A stretch of DNA of 10,980 bases from assembly GCA_946629405.1 (NCBI GenBank), contig CAMOXW010000169.1, positions 1 through 10,980 of the forward strand, read 5' to 3'. The DNA is from an uncultured Ruminococcus sp. (lineage in GTDB: Bacteria > Bacillota_A > Clostridia > Oscillospirales > Ruminococcaceae). The position numbers and the translations under genes were made by a program. Shown here in pieces: positions 6,642 to 10,980 of the stretch. Numbering within the stretch: position 1 is the first letter of the stretch; each line of letters opens with the position of its first letter. The notes under the pieces were generated by a model that was given only the letters and a program-made list of their open reading frames with translations, had not been told where the DNA came from and searched no databases.

Positions 6642-8054
6642 TTATCGTATCTTCTTATCCGGATTAAGGCGGTAGAAGTTCTCCTTATCGGCGTACATAT
6701 TTTCATCGGCAGTACGCATTATTATGTGGATATCCTTTGCATCACCGGAGCAGGTGCCTATTGCGAGGCTTACGCCGTCCGGCTGTTCAGCGGCGGCACG
6801 GAGCCGGGTGATACGTTTCTTAATGTCGTTATCAGCGGCTCCTTTTGCGATGACCATGAATTCGTCGCCGCCGGCGCGGTAAACATCGCAGCCCTCGAAG
6901 CATCTCTGTAGTGTTACAGCAGCTCTTTTCAGGAGCATATCGCCCGCGAAGTGACCCTCTGTGTCGTTCATGGTCTTCAGGCCGTTGAGGTCAACGAAGA
7001 CGATGCTGAGCTTTCCGGAGCAGGCTTCCTCACCGGAGGATAGCTTATCGACGCGGTTATTCATTGCATTGCGGTTGAAAACGCCAGTGAGAAGGTCGAT
7101 CGAGCTCATGATCTCGAGCCGCTTGAAAAGCTGGTAGTTGGATATCTCGGAAGCGATGAAGAAGGTAGTGAGTTCGAGAGTATCCTTTATCTGGACAGAA
7201 TTTTCAACATCGAAATTTATCACCCATATATAGCCGAGGACTTCGCCGCCGGCTTTCAGTGGAAACAGTACAAGGTTTTCAGCCGAAGCGCTGACGAGAG
7301 AGTTATACCATATAGGGTTGTGGTCGCGGATGTAGTTCCAGCCGTTCTTATCCTTGACGATGATGCAGGTGCTTCCGGCAATTGTATCCTGCCAGGTCTC
7401 GACTATGCTGAAGAAGTCATCGTCAACGTAGTTACGCATAGATTTCAGTTTGCTGTCCGCACTTAAAGCCTCGCTCAGCACAGAGCATTTTCTGTGTGTG
7501 AAGTCAGAGAGAAGTATGCAGCAGTAGCTTGCACCGCACAGAACACGGACATCCTGTATGACCTCGTCAATAGCCGCCTGGAAGTTCTCAGCACCTTTGA
7601 GTTTGATGCAGGTATTCAGCACAGATGCAGTGATATCCGGCGGAAGGTTGGTCATCTGAGTAACGTCAGCCTTAGCCGCTAACTCCTGGGTATATGTGCA
7701 GTAGAAAATATTCTCCTTGTCCGAAGTAAGGGGGAGCATGACAAGGTGGATCCAGAAGTTGTATTTATCCGGGCAGATATAGCTGTGAAGCGGCTGACCG
7801 AGTATAGCACATCGGTAGACATATTCCTCGAAATTGAGATCTTTCTGGAGATACCGCTCATAGGGCTGATCGGGGACGAAGGAAACGTTGAACCTGTCCG
7901 AAGCACCTATCGCGGCATAGGCTTCATTCGCGTCAATATATGCCTTGTTTCCTGTGACGATGCGGATATTGCCGTAGGAGCCATCAGGATATTTTTCAAC
8001 AGAGATAATGCAGGTCATAGGCTGAATATGGTCAGCGAAATCTTTAAGGTCCAT
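6642..8054 (-). CDS. Diguanylate cyclase with PAS-like, GAF-like and GGDEF domains
   Basis: A 470-residue soluble protein predicted to make cyclic di-GMP from GTP. Residues about 10-125 look like a PAS-type sensor and about 143-308 like a GAF domain, both assigned by pattern only. The GGDEF domain covers about 317-465: it opens with DLLTGVFNR (320-328), has the metal Asp355 in VFVDLNGLK and carries an intact signature GGDEF at 395-399, so activity is expected. The inhibitory RxxD site is absent; the positions before GGDEF read FEGCDVYRA. There is no EAL or HD-GYP domain and no membrane segment, so it probably senses a cytosolic signal. The start is ATG at 8054, seven bases after GGAGG. An in-frame GTG four bases upstream of it would be too close to GGAGG. 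The gene has its own promoter and faces the VanW operon across a shared terminator. Confidence 0.92.
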   Translation of the reverse strand: MDLKDFADHIQPMTCIISVEKYPDGSYGNIRIVTGNKAYIDANEAYAAIGASDRFNVSFVPDQPYERYLQKDLNFEEYVYRCAILGQPLHSYICPDKYNFWIHLVMLPLTSDKENIFYCTYTQELAAKADVTQMTNLPPDITASVLNTCIKLKGAENFQAAIDEVIQDVRVLCGASYCCILLSDFTHRKCSVLSEALSADSKLKSMRNYVDDDFFSIVETWQDTIAGSTCIIVKDKNGWNYIRDHNPIWYNSLVSASAENLVLFPLKAGGEVLGYIWVINFDVENSVQIKDTLELTTFFIASEISNYQLFKRLEIMSSIDLLTGVFNRNAMNNRVDKLSSGEEACSGKLSIVFVDLNGLKTMNDTEGHFAGDMLLKRAAVTLQRCFEGCDVYRAGGDEFMVIAKGAADNDIKKRITRLRAAAEQPDGVSLAIGTCSGDAKDIHIIMRTADENMYADKENFYRLNPDKKIR

Positions 8055-8075
8055 AAGCACACCTCCGGGATAGTT

Positions 8076-8097
8076 TTGTGATATAATTATACCACAA
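8076..8097. promoter_or_regulatory. Operator-like palindrome over the cyclase promoter
   Basis: The left arm TTGTGATATAA (8076-8086) and right arm TTATACCACAA (8087-8097) match as inverted repeats at 10 of 11 positions. The palindrome covers the -10 box of the cyclase promoter. The half-site TTGTGATAT also occurs at 8135-8143. A dimeric repressor is a reasonable guess; the regulator is unknown. Confidence 0.5.
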
Positions 8098-8114
8098 TTC
8101 TTTTCAAACGTCCA
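8086..8114 (-). promoter_or_regulatory. Promoter of the diguanylate cyclase gene
   Basis: On the minus strand, TGGACG (8109-8114), a 17-base spacer and TATAAT (8086-8091) preceded by TGG form an extended -10 promoter. It lies 31 bases before the ATG. No terminator is visible between the Gx gene and this promoter, so read-through from upstream is also possible. Confidence 0.8.
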
Positions 8115-8154
8115 GAGATTTGTCGATTTTTAAATTGTGATATGGAATTAATGC

Positions 8155-8646
8155 TTATTCTCTCGGCACGCGGTTAAGTATTAGCTGCGCGCATACGCCG
8201 GTAAAGGCACCGGCAATACATCCCGCAGTCAGCAGTATCGGATAGAACGGCAGAACTGCGAGTGATCTCATCATCAGCACCGCGATGATTATCTGTCCCG
8301 TATTGTGCAGCATGGCGCCGATTATACTGCAAAGCCAGATATATTTTACTGGTATGATCTTACGGACGAGAAGCATTCCCGCAAGGCACATGAGAGCTCC
8401 CGCCATGCTGTAGATCATTGCAGAGAGGTTAGAGCTGAATATTGACCCGAGCGTGACCCTTGTGAGCACCATGAGGAGTACCTCCTTAGCCCTGAAGCGG
8501 TACACTGCATAGACCGTGAAGATATTTGCAAGTCCGAGCTTTACGCCGGGAATTGGCAGTATATCCGGAAATCTCAGCTCAACTATAAAAACTATCAGTG
8601 CAGCTGCTGTGAGCATGGACAGTTCTGCAAGCTTTTTCGTACTCAT
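8155..8646 (-). CDS. Gx transporter family membrane protein (Hpre_diP_synt_I)
   Basis: A 163-residue, very hydrophobic protein with about five membrane segments (roughly 7-24, 38-52, 56-72, 76-97 and 102-155 as a longer pair). PIPGVKLGLANI (31-42) and GAMLHNTGQ (110-118) are the signatures of the family labelled heptaprenyl diphosphate synthase component I or Gx transporter. The enzyme name is misleading: the protein looks like a small ECF-S-type membrane component, and its substrate is unknown. Its start overlaps the stop of the NusG-II gene as ATGA, which implies coupled translation; no strong separate ribosome site is visible. From memory this family is often found beside NusG-II and ApbE genes in Firmicutes, suggesting a shared role in an envelope redox process. 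It is the last gene of the leftward operon. Confidence 0.88.
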   Translation of the reverse strand: MSTKKLAELSMLTAAALIVFIVELRFPDILPIPGVKLGLANIFTVYAVYRFRAKEVLLMVLTRVTLGSIFSSNLSAMIYSMAGALMCLAGMLLVRKIIPVKYIWLCSIIGAMLHNTGQIIIAVLMMRSLAVLPFYPILLTAGCIAGAFTGVCAQLILNRVPRE

Positions 8647-9020
8647 TCTTCGTCCGTCCCTTCGCAGAACTGCACCACAAGCTTGTGAGGCAGGCAGATT
8701 ATAGGCAGATATTCATACCTCAGTATGCCGTTTTTCACGCAGGTACGGTCGGGGCAGTCAGCGTCTGAAACGCTTATTTTCCCGTCCTCTATTTTAACCT
8801 CGTTCCAGCCTCCGCCGGGGCTGCTGATACGGATTATCCTGTCCGGCTCAGCTGAGAGATCGAGCTTATAGAGAACCTTGTTGTCCTGAACGATCTCGAC
8901 CCAGACGGACTCCTTTGCGGGGTCCCTGCCGGATCTTGTCATGATAATTATTGACAGCACAAGCGAGACCGCGAATACTGCTCCGACGGCTGCCATACAA
9001 ATTTTAACGCCCTTAGTCAA
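8643..9020 (-). CDS. NusG domain II-containing membrane-anchored protein
   Basis: A 125-residue protein with one N-terminal membrane segment (about 7-28) followed by an external NusG-II domain (about 35-120). Despite the name, it is unrelated in job to transcription factor NusG. The cysteine pattern is typical: Cys89 and Cys94 in DCPDRTCVKNG and Cys109 in IICLPHKLVV, so a disulfide or redox role outside the membrane is plausible. Cys119 (QFCEG) is an extra cysteine near the C-terminus. The start is TTG at 9020, inside the end of apbE (8-base overlap), chosen because GGAGGTGAT lies five bases before it; the next in-frame ATG at 8996 would cut into the membrane segment and has no such site. It is coupled by ATGA overlap to the Gx gene. 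The family is firm, the reaction unknown. Confidence 0.88.
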   Translation of the reverse strand: MTKGVKICMAAVGAVFAVSLVLSIIIMTRSGRDPAKESVWVEIVQDNKVLYKLDLSAEPDRIIRISSPGGGWNEVKIEDGKISVSDADCPDRTCVKNGILRYEYLPIICLPHKLVVQFCEGTDEE

Positions 9021-10053
9021 GCGCTATCACCTCCGCGGGCATACTGCTTGTGTTCCGGAAACTCTCAGCAATTCCCTCAGTGTAGAATATTTTACTGTCG
9101 TCAGTCACAAGTATCATGTCATAGTGCGGGTCGCTGCGCCATATTTCCACAGCCTTTTCAGTTCCTGCAACGAACATCGCGGTTGAGAGCGCGTCACATT
9201 CGAGCCCGACATCTCCGATAATAGTAGCCGAAACGATGCCGTTGTCAGCGGGACAGCCGTCAGCGGGGTCGATTATGTGCCAGTAGGTCTTTCCGTCGTC
9301 ACCGGTGAAATAGCGCTCATAGTTGCCGGATGTGATTACAGCCTTCTCGCCGATCTCAACGATGCACATATCCTTATCGGGAAAGAATGGGTCAATCACG
9401 GCGACTCTCCACGGACCGCCGTCCGGACGTTCACCGAAAGACTGAACATTTCCGCCGAGGCTGATGATACCGGCAACGGCGCCGTTTTCACGGAGGGTTT
9501 TCACTACCTCATCGCCGGTGTAGCCCTTTGCGAGCGCACCGAGGTCAAGCTCCTGACCTTCGCCGAGGGTGACGCTGCTGCCGTTTACGGATATCCTTTT
9601 GTAGTCAACATTTGCAAGCAGCTCGCCGAGCTTTTCCTGAGCGGGAATTTTATATTCGCCCGTAGTGAAGCCCCATTCCCGGACGACAGGATAAGCCGTG
9701 ACGTCGAGCGCACCGCCGGTGAGGTCACCTGTTTCGACAGCTTTTTTGATAATAGCAAGAGTATCCTCGCAGACCTCAACAGGCTTGCCGTCCGCGCTGT
9801 TGAGCCGGGCGATATCGCTGCCGCTGTCGGTAACGGAAAGCTCCTTTTCAAGCCCTGTTATACGTTCTTCCGCAGCATTGAGAGCGGCATTTCCGCCTCC
9901 GTAGGTCTTGATGCTCATATATGTATCCATAGCGAAAACGACCCGGCTGTAAGCCTCAGGTGAAGCGGTGCTTTCAGATGAGGAAGCTCTGCCGCAGGCG
10001 GTGCAGAGCAATGCAGCTGAAACTGCGAGAGATAAAAGCGATAATTTTTTCAA
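9013..10053 (-). CDS. apbE: FAD:protein FMN transferase (ApbE), lipoprotein
   Basis: A 346-residue ApbE protein, which uses FAD and Mg2+ to attach FMN through a phosphoester bond to Thr of target proteins outside the cytoplasm. A lipoprotein signal peptide is present: KK, a hydrophobic stretch and lipobox LCTAC with Cys20, followed by a Ser-rich tether. Family motifs are FAMDTYMSI (40-48), GALDVT (114-119), DLGALAKGY (170-178), SLGGNVQSFG (198-207), TSGNYERYF (241-249), HIIDPADG (259-266) and CDALSTAMFV (286-295), with Asp287 and Thr291 as probable metal ligands. The start is TTG at 10053, nine bases after AGGAG; no ATG is available in frame nearby. The adjacent FMN-binding protein to the right carries the SGAT target motif, making it a likely substrate. 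Coupled downstream are the NusG-II and Gx genes. Confidence 0.96.
   Translation of the reverse strand: MKKLSLLSLAVSAALLCTACGRASSSESTASPEAYSRVVFAMDTYMSIKTYGGGNAALNAAEERITGLEKELSVTDSGSDIARLNSADGKPVEVCEDTLAIIKKAVETGDLTGGALDVTAYPVVREWGFTTGEYKIPAQEKLGELLANVDYKRISVNGSSVTLGEGQELDLGALAKGYTGDEVVKTLRENGAVAGIISLGGNVQSFGERPDGGPWRVAVIDPFFPDKDMCIVEIGEKAVITSGNYERYFTGDDGKTYWHIIDPADGCPADNGIVSATIIGDVGLECDALSTAMFVAGTEKAVEIWRSDPHYDMILVTDDSKIFYTEGIAESFRNTSSMPAEVIALD
9026..9034 (-). promoter_or_regulatory. Strong ribosome binding site fixing the NusG-II TTG start
   Basis: GGAGGTGAT lies within the apbE coding end, five bases before TTG at 9020. The near-perfect match to the 16S tail argues for this unusual start over the later ATG. 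Confidence 0.8.
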
Positions 10054-10084
10054 GCTATCATTCTCCTAAAAGTTAGTACAAACT

Positions 10085-10113
10085 ATTATAACATAATTCA
10101 AGGGATAAATCAA
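10085..10113 (-). promoter_or_regulatory. Promoter of the apbE operon
   Basis: On the minus strand, TTGATT (10108-10113), a 17-base spacer and TATAAT (10085-10090) preceded by TGT form an extended -10 promoter. It lies 31 bases before the TTG start. The apbE operon can therefore be transcribed separately from the FMN-binding gene. Confidence 0.85.
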
Positions 10114-10169
10114 GGTCGGAGCGATGTTTTCGCAAGGCAGCGGCATTAACTTCCGTGGCCATTTTTTTA

Positions 10170-10400
10170 GTGCGGAGATAACTCCGCAGGCAAGTAATTA
10201 CAGACCGGCAGAAGGGGACGCTCTCACTTTCAGGGCGTCCCCTTTTCCAAAACAGTCCACAGGACTGTTTGGGAATTTCCCCCCTTGCTGAGCGTCTTTC
10301 AGAAGATCGACCTGCGGTCGATATGGGCTCTGCTCAAGGAGCGAATCCCCTTGGGAATCCCGCTCCACGTTGTTGGGGCGTGCCGGAAGTCTGCTTTCGC
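10170..10400 (+). repeat. Folded intergenic repeat element, copy 2
   Basis: This copy shares the 5' module with copy 1: TGCGGAG/CTCCGCA around ATAA (10171-10188), the linker ending TAATTACAGACCG, and the hairpin AGGGGACGCTCT/AGGGCGTCCCCT (10213-10243) with a 7-base loop. Next is a hairpin with AAACAGTCC/GGACTGTTT around ACA, closed outside by TTCC/GGAA (10245-10274). ATCGACC/GGTCGAT around TGC follows at 10306-10322. The 13-base landmark AGTCTGCTTTCGC ends it at 10388-10400. It reads opposite to both flanking genes, unlike copy 1. With the apbE promoter and the hairpin at 10442-10460 it accounts for the gap 10054-10488; I see nothing else there. Confidence 0.82.
10306..10322 (+). repeat. Perfect 7-bp hairpin with three-base loop (copy 2)
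   Basis: ATCGACC pairs with GGTCGAT around TGC. The build matches the three-base-loop hairpins of copy 1 but the sequence is unrelated. No T-tract follows. Confidence 0.75.
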
Positions 10401-10441
10401 CCATGGGAGTAAATGCTTATTGCTCCTCACAGTAATCATAT

Positions 10442-10460
10442 GGGCGCACATCGTGCGCCC
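10442..10460. repeat. Perfect 8-bp hairpin downstream of the FMN-binding gene
   Basis: GGGCGCAC pairs with GTGCGCCC around ATC. It lies 28 bases after the stop of the leftward FMN-binding gene. It could stabilise the 3' end, but neither side has a proper T-tract, so I do not call it a terminator. Confidence 0.7.
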
Positions 10461-10488
10461 GTGGTGTAGTATGTACTGCTAAGCTGTG

Positions 10489-10980
10489 TCAGTTCAGCGC
10501 AGAAGCCATAGCGGTCTCGACCGCTACCATGATTGCCTCTGAGCTGTATGTCGCGCCGGAAACGCTGTGAACGTAGGTATCCTGTGCTTCAAGAATTTCA
10601 TTGATGACCGGATTTTTAGCCATATTGAAGTAATCGGTATCGCTTTCGTCGGACGAAGCACTGATAGAGGTTATCTTGTCGTTCTCTATTGTGATAGTGA
10701 CCGTTACCTCTCCGTCATAGCCGTAAGCGCTTGCGGAATATGTGCCGTTCTTGTATTTGAGGGCAGGTGCAGGCTCGGTAGGAGGTTCGGTCTGCGGGGG
10801 AGCAGTTGTCTCCGGGGGAGCTGCGGCGGTTTCAGCCGGAGCGGTAGTTTTGACTGCTTCAGTAGTTTCTGAGGTGTCGGAGTTTTCCTCAGTTTCAGGC
10901 TCGGATGAGGCCTCTGTTGTTGATTCAGACGAAGCCTCTGCGGTCGAAGTTTCTGTAGTTTCGGAAGCTTCCTCTGTGGA
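10489..10980 (-). CDS. FMN-binding domain protein with SGAT flavinylation site (5' partial)
   Basis: The visible part is 163 residues; the start lies beyond the right edge. Residues 1-75 of the fragment are a low-complexity linker of Glu, Ser, Thr, Ala and Pro (for example TTEASSEPETEE and APPQTEPPTEP), typical of surface proteins that cross the cell wall. Residues about 76-163 form an FMN_bind domain: KNGTYSASAYGYDGEVTV, then ITSI, and near the end HSVSGATYSSEAI. In this family FMN is covalently attached to the Thr of SGAT (Thr144 here), the reaction catalysed by ApbE, whose gene is the next one downstream on the same strand. A signal peptide or lipobox is expected upstream but cannot be seen. 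It is probably an extracytoplasmic electron carrier; partner proteins such as RNF subunits are not visible here. Confidence 0.92.
   Translation of the reverse strand, partial: STEEASETTETSTAEASSESTTEASSEPETEENSDTSETTEAVKTTAPAETAAAPPETTAPPQTEPPTEPAPALKYKNGTYSASAYGYDGEVTVTITIENDKITSISASSDESDTDYFNMAKNPVINEILEAQDTYVHSVSGATYSSEAIMVAVETAMASALN

Noticed and set aside
8055..8060. GTG start four bases ahead of the cyclase ATG
   Set aside because: It sits about one base from GGAGG, too close for initiation; ATG at 8054 has a normal seven-base spacing.
9277..9963. 228-residue plus-strand ORF opposite apbE
   Set aside because: It is fully antisense to a gene with clear ApbE motifs; long open antisense frames are expected in GC-balanced, biased coding DNA.
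10081..10100. Palindrome over the apbE -10 region
   Set aside because: Only about 6 of 9 arm positions match, which is expected by chance in AT-rich promoter DNA.
10442..10460. Hairpin as terminator of the FMN-binding gene
   Set aside because: The minus-strand stem is followed by ATATGATTACTG without a T-tract.
10285..10482. Plus-strand ORF of 65 residues in the right gap
   Set aside because: It lies within the folded repeat, lacks a ribosome site and matches no family pattern I know.

Overview
The window looks like chromosomal DNA of a Gram-positive anaerobe of the Clostridia, most like Ruminococcus and other Oscillospiraceae. The evidence is an RpoC without the large E. coli-type insertion in the trigger loop, consensus sigma-A promoters with strong Shine-Dalgarno sites, balanced base composition, and a set of Firmicutes families (YqeG, VanW, NusG domain II protein, Gx transporter). 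The genus is inferred from remembered similarity, not from a search.

The left half is read rightward. Bases 1-2291 encode the C-terminal 762 residues of RNA polymerase beta' and end at a clear intrinsic terminator. A 385-base gap follows, holding a highly folded repeat element (copy 1) and then a sigma-A promoter. This promoter drives a tightly coupled pair: a TerY-like von Willebrand A protein and a PP2C phosphatase, with no kinase beside them. After a terminator, a fully consensus promoter drives a three-gene overlapping operon: an unnamed TIM-barrel protein, a YqeG-like HAD phosphatase and a VanW-family protein. A perfect 13-bp bidirectional terminator separates this from the leftward genes.

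The right half is read leftward. From the right edge come an FMN-binding-domain protein carrying the SGAT flavinylation motif (its start lies outside the window), a 435-base gap with copy 2 of the folded repeat, then apbE, a NusG-II membrane protein and a Gx-family membrane protein, the last three with overlapping reading frames. ApbE is the enzyme that attaches FMN to proteins like its neighbour, so these genes plausibly form an extracytoplasmic flavin redox module. Downstream, with its own promoter and an operator-like palindrome, lies a soluble GGDEF diguanylate cyclase with PAS-like and GAF-like regions.

The most unusual feature is the two-copy intergenic element. Its 5' module is nearly identical in both copies: a 7-bp hairpin, a fixed linker and a 12-bp hairpin that contains a compensatory A-T to G-C change. 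This is followed by perfect three-base-loop hairpins whose sequences differ completely between copies, and by a shared 13-base 3' landmark. The copies lie in opposite orientations relative to neighbouring genes, so the element behaves like a dispersed folded repeat or an independent RNA rather than a leader belonging to one gene.
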